From JBAYIE01 sp041665785 (GTDB lineage: Bacteria; Bacteroidota; Bacteroidia; UKL13-3): 64,000 bases of DNA. The stretch is taken from the NCBI GenBank assembly GCA_041665785.1, contig JBAYIE010000008.1:1-64000 (forward strand), in the 5' to 3' direction. A program made the position numbers and the translations under genes. The notes beneath the pieces were generated by a model that saw nothing but the letters and a program-made list of their open reading frames with translations, had not been told where the DNA came from and did not search any database. Shown one piece after another: positions 40,495-49,359 of the stretch (position 1 is its first letter; every line of letters starts with the position of its first letter).

Positions 40495-42150
40495 TCAGTT
40501 GGCTATCAGTTCGCGTGCTGCATCCAGAACCTTGGCAGAAGGATTGTCGCCATGCAACATACGCGCTACTTCACTCAACCGGCCTTCTTCATTCAGGCTT
40601 CGGATTTGTACTTGCGTGGAATGTGCATCGCTTGATTTGATAACCACAAAATGCTTATCGGCTTTGCCGGCTATTTGAGGCAAATGAGTGATTGCCAAAA
40701 CCTGATGCTTTGATGCATGCTGTTTCATTACACGCGCTACTTTTAACGCAGCTTCTCCCGATATACCGGTATCGATTTCATCAAACACAATAGTTGGCAA
40801 CGCTACCTGATCGCTCAACAGCGATTTGATGCATAACATTAACCGGCTTAACTCTCCTCCGGAAGCAACCTTGTTCAACGGTTTGGGTTCTGAACCGGTA
40901 TTGGCCGAAAACAACCATTCAACCTGATCGGATCCATCGGAGCCCGGATTATCGGTTTGTTGCATTTGTACCATCAATGTTGCGTTGGGCATTTCAACTT
41001 GTTTCAACAATTCCTTCACCTTCTTTTCTAATACAGGAATCGCCTTCAGACGGAATTGATGCAATTCACCTGCTTGTTTCGTGAGTTTTGCAGTTAGTTC
41101 TTCCAATTCAAATTTCCGATCCTCAATTTCGTTTTGCAACGATCCTAAAGAAGCCAGCTCTTTTTCGAGTTTTTGTTGCAGGTTGATTAACGCTGTATTA
41201 TCCGAAACGCGATGTTTCTTCTGCATGCTGAACAAGGCCTGAATCCGTTCTTCAATACGGTTCAATTCTTCCGGATCGGCTTGCACATCCTGATAAATCT
41301 GGTTGAGTTCGGAAGCCACATCTTTGAGTTCAATCATTGCTGCATCCAACCTCAATGCCAATGCATTAAGCTCCGGCATATGCTTTCCGGCAGTAGCCAG
41401 GGTATTCCGAATATGCCGCAACTGATCATCAACCGATTGTTCTTCATTGTTCAATGCCTGCATAGAAGTATACGTTGCTTCACGAATATTTTCAGCATGA
41501 CTCAATCGCTCCAGTTTCTTTTCCAACTCTTCCTGTTCGTTTTCCAGGGGTTTTAATTCGGCCAGTTCATTCAATACAAAACGGAAATAATCTTCCTCAC
41601 TGCGCGCTTTTTGTTCCTGGTCTTCCAGTTTACTTAATGTTTGGCGCGTCCTGATAAAGTTTTCATAAACCGTTTTATAGGAGGTTAACCTGGACTGATT
41701 GCCGGCCAATGCATCCAACATTGAAAGTTGAAATTCCTTATTATTGAGTTCAAGTGTTTCGTGTTGTGATACAATTTCAACCAACTGAATTCCCAATTCG
41801 CGTAACTGTTGCAAATTCACCGGTGTATCGTTGATAAAGGAGCGAGACTTACCGGCAGGTGTAATTTCGCGCCGGATTACACATTGCGCATCGTAATCCA
41901 GTTCATGTATTTCAAAGAAAGATTTTAGTTTGTAACCATCTATTTTAAAAACGCCTTCCACTACACATTTATCGGATGCATTGAGCAGAATTTTGGTATC
42001 AGCCCGTTCGCCCAGTATGAGTCCGAGTGCACCCATGAGGATGGATTTACCGGCCCCGGTTTCACCTGTTATAATATTCAGACGTGCATCAAATCGTATC
42101 TGCACCCACTGAATAATGGCGTAATTTTTTATGGTAAGTTGTTGTAGCAA
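40495..42150 (-). CDS. recN: DNA repair protein RecN
   Basis: SMC-like ATPase acting in double-strand break repair. 551 residues. Walker A is ITGETGAGKSILMGALGLIL at the N-terminus. Long coiled-coil stretches occupy about residues 150-370. The C-terminal ATPase half has VASGGELSRLMLCIKSL and PTIVFDEIDTGISGEAALKV. It starts at TTG (42150): MLQQLTIKNYAII is the usual RecN N-terminus and no ATG is available. It lies 74 bases after the aminotransferase gene on the same strand, at the end of the bamD-rpoZ-coaBC-DUF4835 run. Confidence 0.95.
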   Translation of the reverse strand: MLQQLTIKNYAIIQWVQIRFDARLNIITGETGAGKSILMGALGLILGERADTKILLNASDKCVVEGVFKIDGYKLKSFFEIHELDYDAQCVIRREITPAGKSRSFINDTPVNLQQLRELGIQLVEIVSQHETLELNNKEFQLSMLDALAGNQSRLTSYKTVYENFIRTRQTLSKLEDQEQKARSEEDYFRFVLNELAELKPLENEQEELEKKLERLSHAENIREATYTSMQALNNEEQSVDDQLRHIRNTLATAGKHMPELNALALRLDAAMIELKDVASELNQIYQDVQADPEELNRIEERIQALFSMQKKHRVSDNTALINLQQKLEKELASLGSLQNEIEDRKFELEELTAKLTKQAGELHQFRLKAIPVLEKKVKELLKQVEMPNATLMVQMQQTDNPGSDGSDQVEWLFSANTGSEPKPLNKVASGGELSRLMLCIKSLLSDQVALPTIVFDEIDTGISGEAALKVARVMKQHASKHQVLAITHLPQIAGKADKHFVVIKSSDAHSTQVQIRSLNEEGRLSEVARMLHGDNPSAKVLDAARELIAN

Positions 42151-42224
42151 GCTTCCTGAATTTTGGTGTTACGAATTAACCAAATTGGAAGCAAAAAGAA
42201 AGTGTAAACAATACACATATGCGA

Positions 42225-43481
42225 TTAATTCAACTTCGACAAGGCCGTTTCAAGACCTTGCAACATGGGTTGAATTTCTTCCAGTTTGCAAGTTCCCACA
42301 CTCAGACGATACCAGGTTGATTCTTTGGGAGATCCGAATGACGAGAATGGAACAACTGCAATCCCGGCCTGATCGAGGATATAAGTAGTTACATCCTGCT
42401 GCGATTCCAAACGGTTTCCGGAAGTATCGGTTTTTCCCCGCAGGTTGAGTTGGATGGTCAGATAAATGGCGGCCTCGGGGTCAATTGAATCAACTGCATA
42501 ACCTTTTAGCCTGAGTTGTTGAAAACCAGCATGAATCTCTTCAAGGCGCTGATGAATTTCATTTTTAAAATGATCCAGGTATGTATCTATTTGTTTTGTT
42601 TCGGTCAGATATACGGCTGCTGCCTTTTGTTCCGGCATCGGACTCCAGGCGCCAATATGCGATAAAATGGACTTCATTTTTCCGATTACCTTAGCCGGCC
42701 CCATAGCCCATCCAACACGTACACCGGTTGCAGCAAATGATTTGCTCATCCCATCCACAAACAAAGTATACGGCCTTAATTCCGGACAAATAGTAACGGG
42801 ATCAAGATGTTTGGTTTTGCCATAACATAAGATCCAGTATATCTGATCAAACAGGATGTATAATTTCTTTTCATTGGCTCCTCTCCGATTATTTTCTTCA
42901 ACAACCAAATCGCAAATTGCTTTCAACCCTTCACGCGTAAAGGTGGTGCCTGTAGGATTTAACGGAGAACACAAGGCTAACAATGTTGCACCATGAATAT
43001 GCGGTTTCAGCTCTTCTGCGGTAAGCATGAAATTATTTTCCGGCTGTGTTTCAACGGCAATATGTTCACCTTCTACAAAATGTGTATAATGGTTGTTGTT
43101 CCACGATGGGACTGAGTAAATTACTTTATCTCCTCTGTCAACAACCGAACGGTAAATTGCATAAATCAACGGACGACCACCACTGGAGATGAGAATTTCA
43201 TCCGGACTATACGAAAGTCCCTGATAATGTTTTATAAAATTACTCACTGCCTGACGCAAATCTGCATTTCCCTCGGCGGCCGGATAATTGGTAAATCCCG
43301 ATAAGTATGCTTCAATTATTAATTCGCGGAACCGCTCAGGAATGGGAAACAACGCCGGATTAAAATCCCCGATCGTAAAATTATAGATATGCCGGCCCTG
43401 TTTTATTTTCTCCTGTATTTCAGAAGCAAGCTTGATAATTTCTGAACCGATCAACGATTCTGCTAAGTGTGATAAAGGCAT
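42225..43481 (-). CDS. Class I/II PLP-dependent aminotransferase
   Basis: 418-residue fold-type I aminotransferase. The PLP Lys is in VDGMSKSFAATGVRVGWAMG, cofactor contacts lie in CSPLNPTGTTF and LFDQIYWILCYG, and the substrate region in GFTNYPAAEGNADLRQAVS. It falls in the aspartate aminotransferase-like group. Substrate cannot be set by eye. ATG at 43481 (MPLSHLAESLIG). It interrupts the usual DUF4835-recN neighbourhood, with 115 bases between it and DUF4835 upstream. Confidence 0.9.
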   Translation of the reverse strand: MPLSHLAESLIGSEIIKLASEIQEKIKQGRHIYNFTIGDFNPALFPIPERFRELIIEAYLSGFTNYPAAEGNADLRQAVSNFIKHYQGLSYSPDEILISSGGRPLIYAIYRSVVDRGDKVIYSVPSWNNNHYTHFVEGEHIAVETQPENNFMLTAEELKPHIHGATLLALCSPLNPTGTTFTREGLKAICDLVVEENNRRGANEKKLYILFDQIYWILCYGKTKHLDPVTICPELRPYTLFVDGMSKSFAATGVRVGWAMGPAKVIGKMKSILSHIGAWSPMPEQKAAAVYLTETKQIDTYLDHFKNEIHQRLEEIHAGFQQLRLKGYAVDSIDPEAAIYLTIQLNLRGKTDTSGNRLESQQDVTTYILDQAGIAVVPFSSFGSPKESTWYRLSVGTCKLEEIQPMLQGLETALSKLN

Positions 43482-43596
43482 ATGCAAAAATAATTTACCC
43501 CGAACGTTTACGACTTCAATGTAAAGCAAATAATCAGAGAATTCCTATGATTGAATCAGCATGATTTACTAATATAAAGCAGGCACATAAAACATA

Positions 43597-44496
43597 TTAA
43601 CCTTTAATTTTTTCGTATTTGTTAGTGTTGGAAATATTGATTTCATTCAACAGGGTTAAAACCTTTGGCTTTTCTACTGCCGGTGCACTTTTATATAAGT
43701 TTACCAGTTCATCGGATTTGGATTCAAAAAACACCAGCAACAAAACGGTATTCGGCGCCACTTTAAAAACTTTTTGTACCAGTTCCAGACTGGCGAAAAT
43801 ATTTTTCCGTGCTGTCTCAGCATCTTTAGTCAGCAAATCCAGTCCCTGACGATGGTATTTGTAGTTGGCTTCCCGCATCGGTTTGAAACGGTCGTTCATC
43901 ACATTATCGATCAGGTTATAACGCGACCGGATATTGCGTTCAAACGGTTGCCATCCTGCCCCACCTGTCGGTTGCGCGTTGTTGGCAATATTGAATGCTT
44001 TATTGTAATAAGCATTTCCACCATATAAACCATAAGAATCAAAATCGGTAGCTATGGTATAATAAGCATAAAAGGAAAGCAAAGAAATCAGGTTATTGGT
44101 GAATGAATTGTCGTTGTATACCAACGGCTCAAACTCGTTGTAAACAAATTCCCAGTTTTCGTCGTTCATGTTAAATGTTATGGTATTGTATGAAGAACCA
44201 TAAACCGGGCGTCTGCTCTGGATCTGGCAACTTCCCCTATAACTGTTGGTTGCCATATCAAACTGTGTGAGAATGATCTGGAGATTCATTTCAATACGCT
44301 CGTTCTGCTCCACTTTTTCTGTGGTCCAGCGGGTATTGTTCATGAAATTGTTGATGGCTGCCTCCAGTTTCCGGAATATGCGTTTATCGTTTAATTGAAT
44401 TTGATTATCGAGAATGGTTGCCGTGCAAAGCAATTCCTGTGCATTGACAGAGAATGCGAGCATCCCCGCCACAATCAGACTGAACAGTTTACGCAT
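43597..44496 (-). CDS. DUF4835 secreted protein (PorD-like, T9SS-associated)
   Basis: 299-residue protein with a Sec signal peptide (MRKLFSLIVAGMLAFSVNAQ). DUF4835 family, which some annotation pipelines name PorD and link to type IX secretion. I am not certain of the experimental basis. Family segments are the N-terminal LNDKRIFRKLEAAINNFMNN, the central GSCQIQSRRPVYGSSYNTIT, and FTNNLISLLSFYAYYTIATD. The ATG at 44496 overlaps the end of coaBC by eight bases. Its place in the bamD-rpoZ-coaBC cluster is conserved in Bacteroidota and fits an outer-membrane assembly role. Confidence 0.85.
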   Translation of the reverse strand: MRKLFSLIVAGMLAFSVNAQELLCTATILDNQIQLNDKRIFRKLEAAINNFMNNTRWTTEKVEQNERIEMNLQIILTQFDMATNSYRGSCQIQSRRPVYGSSYNTITFNMNDENWEFVYNEFEPLVYNDNSFTNNLISLLSFYAYYTIATDFDSYGLYGGNAYYNKAFNIANNAQPTGGAGWQPFERNIRSRYNLIDNVMNDRFKPMREANYKYHRQGLDLLTKDAETARKNIFASLELVQKVFKVAPNTVLLLVFFESKSDELVNLYKSAPAVEKPKVLTLLNEINISNTNKYEKIKG

Positions 44497-45691
44497 GCAG
44501 GAGCGAAATGATTTTATGAACAATGTCGGTAGCTACCTCATTCTTGGATTTGAGTTTATAATCCGTCACAACCCCGCCTTTATCAATTATGCTGATTTTA
44601 TTGGTAGTGTGACCAAAACCGGCACCTTTTGTTTTAAGCGAATTCAACACAATAAAATCCAGGTTCTTGGCCTTTAATTTCTTCTTTGCATTCTCTACTT
44701 CGTTGTTGGTTTCCAGGGCAAAACCAATCAACAATTGCCCCTTGGCTTTTTTACGCCCCAATTCTGCCAGTATATCTTTGGTCTTTTTGAGTTTGAGGTG
44801 CAATTCGTCGCCGCTTTTTTTAATCTTGGTAATGGAAACTTTTTCCGGTGTATAATCTGCAACTGCTGCGCTCATTACTGCAATATCTGTGCGTGAAAAT
44901 TGTTTGAGAGTCTTCTCATACATCTCTTCAGCAGATGTTACGTTGATGCGGGTAATTTTTTCGTGCACCTCATGCAATTCAGTCGGACCAGAAATTAAGG
45001 TTACCTGAGCGCCATGCCGTGCAAACTCTTCAGCCAGGGCAAAACCCATGCGACCGCTGCTGTGATTGCCTATAAACCTTACCGGATCAATGCTCTCATA
45101 AGTAGGTCCTGCAGTTACCAGTACCTTTTTGTTTTTCAACTTTTGGGTTGTAGTTAAGGTATTGAGGATAAACTGTAAAATATCTTCCGGCTCAAGCATT
45201 CGTCCCGGCCCGGATAAACCACTGGCCAGCTCCCCTTCGGCTACAGGTAAAATAATATTGCCCTGCGCACGGAGCGTTTCTATATTTTGCTGTGTGGCCG
45301 GGTGGGCATACATATCCATATCCATAGCCGGGGCAATGCATGTTTTACCGCGAAAAGATAAGTATACCGCAAGCAGCAGGTTATCGCATAATCCATGCGC
45401 CATGCGGGCAATGGTATTTGCTGTAGCCGGAGCAATGAGCAGCATATCGCCCCATAATCCTAAATCTACATGGTTGTTCCAGATACCTTCTTCATCAGAA
45501 GTAAAATGTGTCAGAACCGGATTCCGGCTCACCGTTGAAAGAGATAAAGGTGTTACAAATGAATGAGCATCAGGTGTCATGACCACTTTTACTACTGCGC
45601 CCTGTTTAACCAGAAGACGCACCAGCGAAACAGCCTTATATGCGGCTATTCCACCCGTAATGCCGAGAACAATTTTCTTCCCCTTCAACAT
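44489..45691 (-). CDS. coaBC: Bifunctional CoaBC (PPC synthetase/decarboxylase)
   Basis: Makes 4'-phosphopantetheine from phosphopantothenate and cysteine in coenzyme A synthesis. 400 residues. The N-terminal flavin decarboxylase half has GITGGIAAYKAVSLVRLL, the His of NNHVDLGLWGD (His74) and APATANTIARMAHGLCDNLL. The C-terminal synthetase half has AGPTYESIDPVRFIGNHSSG and KLKKTKDIL. Two E. coli decarboxylase active-site residues differ: the motif PAMN is PAMD (Asp124), and the flap Cys in ACG-GPGRM is Ser (ASGLSGPGRM, about residue 157). Both changes look lineage-typical rather than decay. It lies in one operon between rpoZ and DUF4835. Confidence 0.95.
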   Translation of the reverse strand: MLKGKKIVLGITGGIAAYKAVSLVRLLVKQGAVVKVVMTPDAHSFVTPLSLSTVSRNPVLTHFTSDEEGIWNNHVDLGLWGDMLLIAPATANTIARMAHGLCDNLLLAVYLSFRGKTCIAPAMDMDMYAHPATQQNIETLRAQGNIILPVAEGELASGLSGPGRMLEPEDILQFILNTLTTTQKLKNKKVLVTAGPTYESIDPVRFIGNHSSGRMGFALAEEFARHGAQVTLISGPTELHEVHEKITRINVTSAEEMYEKTLKQFSRTDIAVMSAAVADYTPEKVSITKIKKSGDELHLKLKKTKDILAELGRKKAKGQLLIGFALETNNEVENAKKKLKAKNLDFIVLNSLKTKGAGFGHTTNKISIIDKGGVVTDYKLKSKNEVATDIVHKIISLLHA

Positions 45692-45704
45692 ATTAATGCA
45701 AGGA

Positions 45705-46067
45705 CTATTCTTCCGACTCTTTCAGTTCTTTGAGTTCCTTTTCGCGCTTTTCACGTTCCGGATTGCGGTGGTATAATTTGTCGTTCAGGAACTCTTCAGC
45801 AGCAATTAAAGTTGGTTTGGGCAAACGCTCGTAATAGCTTGATATTTCGATTTGTTCGCGGTTTTCAAACACCTCTTCAAGGGTATCGCTGTCGTTCGAG
45901 AATTCCTGCAATTTGGCATGCAATTCTTCTTTGATTTGTGCCGAAATCTGGTTTGCACGTTTTGAAATGATTGCAAGCGATTCGTAGGTATTTCCGGTAA
46001 TTTCCTCGATTCTCCGCATGTCGCGCACCACAGTGGTATTGGGTGCATTTTGATAGTTGATTGCCAT
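45705..46067 (-). CDS. rpoZ: RNA polymerase omega subunit (Bacteroidota type)
   Basis: 120-residue Rpb6/omega-like protein that stabilises the beta' subunit. Features are VVRDMRRIEEITGNTYESLA and IISKRANQISAQIKEELH, the conserved omega core, then a longer acidic and Lys/Glu-rich tail than in E. coli. The tail length is typical of the phylum. It is located between bamD (5-base gap) and coaBC (13-base gap), a conserved order. Confidence 0.9.
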   Translation of the reverse strand: MAINYQNAPNTTVVRDMRRIEEITGNTYESLAIISKRANQISAQIKEELHAKLQEFSNDSDTLEEVFENREQIEISSYYERLPKPTLIAAEEFLNDKLYHRNPEREKREKELKELKESEE

Positions 46068-46072
46068 ATAAT

Positions 46073-46906
46073 TTACTCGTTTTTAAATGTTAATTTTTCT
46101 TTTCTGTCAGCTTCCATGTTTTTAAGTGCATTTTCTGATTTACTGACAAATCCTTTTACCTCCTGAACGAATTTGCTGTCAGGATTTTCTTCGCAAAAAA
46201 TCATAGCCACCTGTATGGCGGTTTGATAACGCTCCGTCTTCTTTTCTTCAATGCTGTTTTGGGCAAGCAGGTAATGCGACTTTACAGATAAATAATCCAG
46301 TTCTTCCTTTTGCGCAATTTCCGGATAGTCCCTAACCACATTCTGAAGTGCCACAATGGCGCTTTTATACTCTTCTATATCATAATACAATCGTGCTTCT
46401 TTGTAGGCTTTTTGCGACAATTTATTCCTCAGTTTATCCAGCAAGGTATTGCATTCAGCAACATATTTGCTGTCGGGATAAACCGTAACGAACATATTGA
46501 TGCTTTCGATGGCTTTATGTGTATCTGTTTGATCGAGATAAGCTGGTTGCGATTCCAGATACATACAATAGGAAGTCATATAAAGACTTTCTTCAGCCCA
46601 TTGACCCGTGGGGTAATTTTCAAAATAAGCTTTAAACTGAAAACCGGCCAAAGGGAAATTTTTAAGTGCATAATTGCAATAAGCACTGTAGTAAAGTACC
46701 TTTTCGGCCATAGCAGTACCGTTAAAATTATCCTGCAACTGTTCAAATAAGGTTACAGCCCGGTAATAATCTTTCTTATTATAATAGTATTGGGCGAGTT
46801 CGTATTTTTTGTTCAGATCCGGGTTTTTGAGCGTTTTTTGGTAGTTACTGCAAGAACCGGTCAGGAGAACAACAAGAGCAATTAAAATAGTAAGAGTGGC
46901 CTTCAT
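46073..46906 (-). CDS. bamD: Outer membrane assembly lipoprotein BamD
   Basis: 277-residue BamD-like lipoprotein of the outer-membrane beta-barrel assembly complex. The signal peptide MKATLTILIALVVLLTGSC has a lipobox Cys. It is followed by tandem TPR-like helices: YELAQYYYNKKDYYRAVTLF, then VLYYSAYCNYALKNFPLAGF, MFVTVYPDSKYVAECNTLLD, and a C-terminal repeat around residues 185-250. ATG at 46906 chosen over the TTG two codons earlier. First gene of the bamD-rpoZ-coaBC-DUF4835 operon, behind a consensus-like promoter. Confidence 0.9.
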   Translation of the reverse strand: MKATLTILIALVVLLTGSCSNYQKTLKNPDLNKKYELAQYYYNKKDYYRAVTLFEQLQDNFNGTAMAEKVLYYSAYCNYALKNFPLAGFQFKAYFENYPTGQWAEESLYMTSYCMYLESQPAYLDQTDTHKAIESINMFVTVYPDSKYVAECNTLLDKLRNKLSQKAYKEARLYYDIEEYKSAIVALQNVVRDYPEIAQKEELDYLSVKSHYLLAQNSIEEKKTERYQTAIQVAMIFCEENPDSKFVQEVKGFVSKSENALKNMEADRKEKLTFKNE

Positions 46907-46922
46907 TCGCAATGATTAACGG

Positions 46923-46953
46923 CAAATGTACACCATTTATTCCTGCTTGTAAA
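46923..46953 (-). promoter_or_regulatory. Promoter of the bamD operon
   Basis: Minus strand TTTA (46953-46950), 19 bases, then TACATTTG (46930-46923). The second box is a perfect TAnnTTTG. The leader to the bamD ATG is about 10-15 bases. The box is the same octamer as in the suf operon promoter. Confidence 0.65.
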
Positions 46954-47067
46954 GAGCCGAAAGTAGCCTATTTTAATTTTATGAACCTTGTATTCAAACA
47001 TTTATCGCAATTTTTGATGCTTTTTTTTACTCCTTTTTCCAATTCTTTTACCTTGTGCGAAACCAAA

Positions 47068-47634
47068 TTGAAAAAATCACTTTTAATAGCCTTGCTCCTT
47101 ATCGGGTCAACATTCCTGCAGAGAGCTGCTGCTCAGGTTGCTGCAACAAAATTTAATCCTGATTCTGCAGATGAATTGACCGATACTTTTGCATCTGAGA
47201 AACGCATAATTCCGAACGACACATTCCAATTTTTCAAAACACGTTCGGATAGCCTGATCCATTATTCCTATACTTTTTTGGGCAACCGTTACCGGAGGGG
47301 TGGCATTGGACTAAAAGGGTTTGATTGCTCAGGATATACCATGACAGTTTTCAAGGGCTTTGGAATCAAACTACCACACACTTCTGCCGGTCAGGCATTG
47401 ATGGGATTTGAAGTGAGCCGGAAGAACATTCGCAAAGGTGATCTGGTATTTTTTCGTGGAAGAAGCCGTAAAGGCAAAAGAATAGGTCATGTTGGTATTG
47501 TCATTTCTAATAAGGGAGAACCGGTACGATTTATACATTCAAGTACCAGTGAAGGAGTTCGCATAGACCGGTTGGATTTTATGTACTACAAAAAAAGATT
47601 TATCAAAGCTACCCGGCTTCCCGAATTGCAATAA
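47068..47634 (+). CDS. Secreted NlpC/P60 cell-wall hydrolase
   Basis: 188-residue NlpC/P60 peptidase that would cut peptidoglycan peptide bonds. The catalytic Cys is in GLKGFDCSGYTMTVF, the His in KRIGHVGIVISN, and the third residue is the His in RFIHSST. The domain follows a short linker after a signal peptide (KKSLLIALLLIGSTFLQRAA). Start: TTG at 47068 gives a textbook signal peptide. An ATG at 46981 would add 29 residues with a second hydrophobic segment. Divergent from bamD. Confidence 0.87.
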   Translation: MKKSLLIALLLIGSTFLQRAAAQVAATKFNPDSADELTDTFASEKRIIPNDTFQFFKTRSDSLIHYSYTFLGNRYRRGGIGLKGFDCSGYTMTVFKGFGIKLPHTSAGQALMGFEVSRKNIRKGDLVFFRGRSRKGKRIGHVGIVISNKGEPVRFIHSSTSEGVRIDRLDFMYYKKRFIKATRLPELQ

Positions 47635-47824
47635 TTGCATTGAAGGATCTTTAAAAAACGCGTATTCCCAATTCTTGGATTCTTCTTGTTTAACGCAGGT
47701 TTAACATTCATATTTGCAAGGGAATAGTGTTTCCTTTTAGGTGTCAAATTGAGAAAAAAGAGACTATCTTGAATTTGCCGGTTTTATGCTGATTTATATC
47801 TTACTTGAGTATGAGCAATTCCCA

Positions 47825-47854
47825 CTTGAAATGTGAATTATTTATTTAAGTTTG
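47825..47854 (+). promoter_or_regulatory. Promoter of the nuo operon
   Basis: CTTG (47825-47828), 18 bases, then TAAGTTTG (47847-47854), a perfect TAnnTTTG. The leader to the nuoA ATG at 47876 is roughly 15 bases. The preceding 190 bases (47635-47824) hold nothing else I can identify. Confidence 0.7.
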
Positions 47855-47875
47855 CACGTCTTTTTAAGGGTGAAT

Positions 47876-48238
47876 ATGTCTGAAATAATCAATTATTCCG
47901 CGCTTTTGATCCAGTTGGCAGTAGCCCTGGGATTCGTTGTAGTAGCCATGGTTGTTTCGCATATGGCGGGACCCAGTCGCAAAACCAGCGACAAGCTCAT
48001 GAGTTTTGAATGCGGCATCGAAAGCAAAGGCAATGCCCGTATTCCATTTTCCATAAAATACTTCCTCACTGCTATTCTCTTTGTATTGTTTGATGTGGAA
48101 GTTATTTTTATGTACCCTTGGGCCGTTAATTTCAAAGCATTGGGCACAACAGGATTTATCGAAATGTTTCTTTTTGTAACGACCTTACTGGTGGGCTTCG
48201 GCTATATTATTAAAAAAGGCGCGCTTAACTGGGAATAA
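47876..48238 (+). CDS. nuoA: NADH-quinone oxidoreductase subunit A
   Basis: Small membrane subunit of complex I, 120 residues, three spans. The conserved loop KLMSFECGIESKGNARIPFS contains the family Cys near the quinone site, and FVLFDVEVIFMYPWAV is the acidic second span. The start is the ATG at 47876, 8 codons inside a longer frame. First gene of a 14-gene operon running to 60740. nuoB follows after 39 bases. Confidence 0.96.
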   Translation: MSEIINYSALLIQLAVALGFVVVAMVVSHMAGPSRKTSDKLMSFECGIESKGNARIPFSIKYFLTAILFVLFDVEVIFMYPWAVNFKALGTTGFIEMFLFVTTLLVGFGYIIKKGALNWE

Positions 48239-48277
48239 ACCAACCAACCAAACCAAACTAATCCTCACGCAGCAAAC

Positions 48278-48850
48278 ATGTCAACCGATTTAATTACCCG
48301 TGAAAAGGAAAGCAGAGTTAAGATAGTAAAAGGACCTGAAGGAATCGAAGGCCCGGGGTTTATGGCTACCTCTTTTGATAAGGTAGTAGGATTGGCACGT
48401 GCCAATTCTCTATGGCCATTGCCTTTTGCCACTTCCTGTTGTGGAATTGAATTCATGGCCACCATGGGTTCCAATTACGATCTGGCCCGTTTTGGATCTG
48501 AACGGATGAGCTTTTCACCCCGCCAGGCTGATATTCTGCTGGTGGCCGGTACTATTGCCAAAAAAATGGGTCCGGTTTTGAAACAAGTGTATCTGCAAAT
48601 GGCTGAACCCCGCTGGGTTTTGTCGATTGGCGCCTGCGCATCCAGCGGAGGTATTTTTGATACCTATTCTGTTTTACAGGGAATCGACCGTGTGATTCCG
48701 GTAGATGTGTATGTACCGGGATGTCCGCCTCGTCCTGAGCAAATCATCGACGGCTTAATACAAATTCAGAACCTCGTAAAAAACGAATCGCTGCGCAGAA
48801 GAAATTCGCCCGAATACAAAGCACTTTTGGAACAATACGGAATTCAATAA
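48278..48850 (+). CDS. nuoB: NADH-quinone oxidoreductase subunit B
   Basis: Carries the terminal Fe-S cluster N2 that reduces quinone. 190 residues. Cluster ligands are visible as the adjacent Cys pair in FATSCCGIEFMATMG, then GACASSGG and VPGCPPRPEQ. The N-terminal extension before GFMATSFDKV is short, as in related species. nuoC follows after a single base, so translation is probably coupled. Confidence 0.97.
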   Translation: MSTDLITREKESRVKIVKGPEGIEGPGFMATSFDKVVGLARANSLWPLPFATSCCGIEFMATMGSNYDLARFGSERMSFSPRQADILLVAGTIAKKMGPVLKQVYLQMAEPRWVLSIGACASSGGIFDTYSVLQGIDRVIPVDVYVPGCPPRPEQIIDGLIQIQNLVKNESLRRRNSPEYKALLEQYGIQ

Positions 48851-48851
48851 T

Positions 48852-49358
48852 ATGGCAGAATTATCAAACATTTTTGTACTCGACGAGCTGAAGTCCGCAT
48901 TTCCGGAAGATATTTTAATGCAGGAAGAACCGTATGGCTTACTGACCATTGTTTTAAAAGCCGGTCGTCTTAGAGATGTCTTAAAGTTTTTGTCTGCCCA
49001 TCCTGATATTCAGGCACAATTTTTAACTGATTTGTGTGGCAGCCATTATCCAGATAACAAAGATGGTGAACTGTGCATGGTGTATCATATGTACAGCATG
49101 ACGAAAAATTACCGGATCCGTATCAAATGTTTTATTCCAATTTCTAATCCGGTTATCGCATCCATTTCCGATTTGTTTCCGGCAGCGAACTGGCAGGAAA
49201 GAGAGACCTTCGATTTTTACGGAGTGTTGTTTGAAGGACATCCCAATTTAACACGTATCATGAATGTGGAGGAAATGGACTATTTCCCCCTGCGTAAGGA
49301 GTATCCATTAGAAGACGGTTCTCGAACCGATAAAACCGACAATTATTTTGGAAGATAA
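48852..49358 (+). CDS. nuoC: NADH-quinone oxidoreductase subunit C
   Basis: Peripheral-arm subunit, 168 residues, encoded separately rather than fused to nuoD as in E. coli. The conserved C-terminal block is WQERETFDFYGVLFEGHPNL, followed by RIMNVEEMDYFPLRKEYPLE. It carries no cofactor. The stop is separated from the nuoD ATG at 49360 by one base. Confidence 0.95.
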   Translation: MAELSNIFVLDELKSAFPEDILMQEEPYGLLTIVLKAGRLRDVLKFLSAHPDIQAQFLTDLCGSHYPDNKDGELCMVYHMYSMTKNYRIRIKCFIPISNPVIASISDLFPAANWQERETFDFYGVLFEGHPNLTRIMNVEEMDYFPLRKEYPLEDGSRTDKTDNYFGR

Positions 49359-49359
49359 G

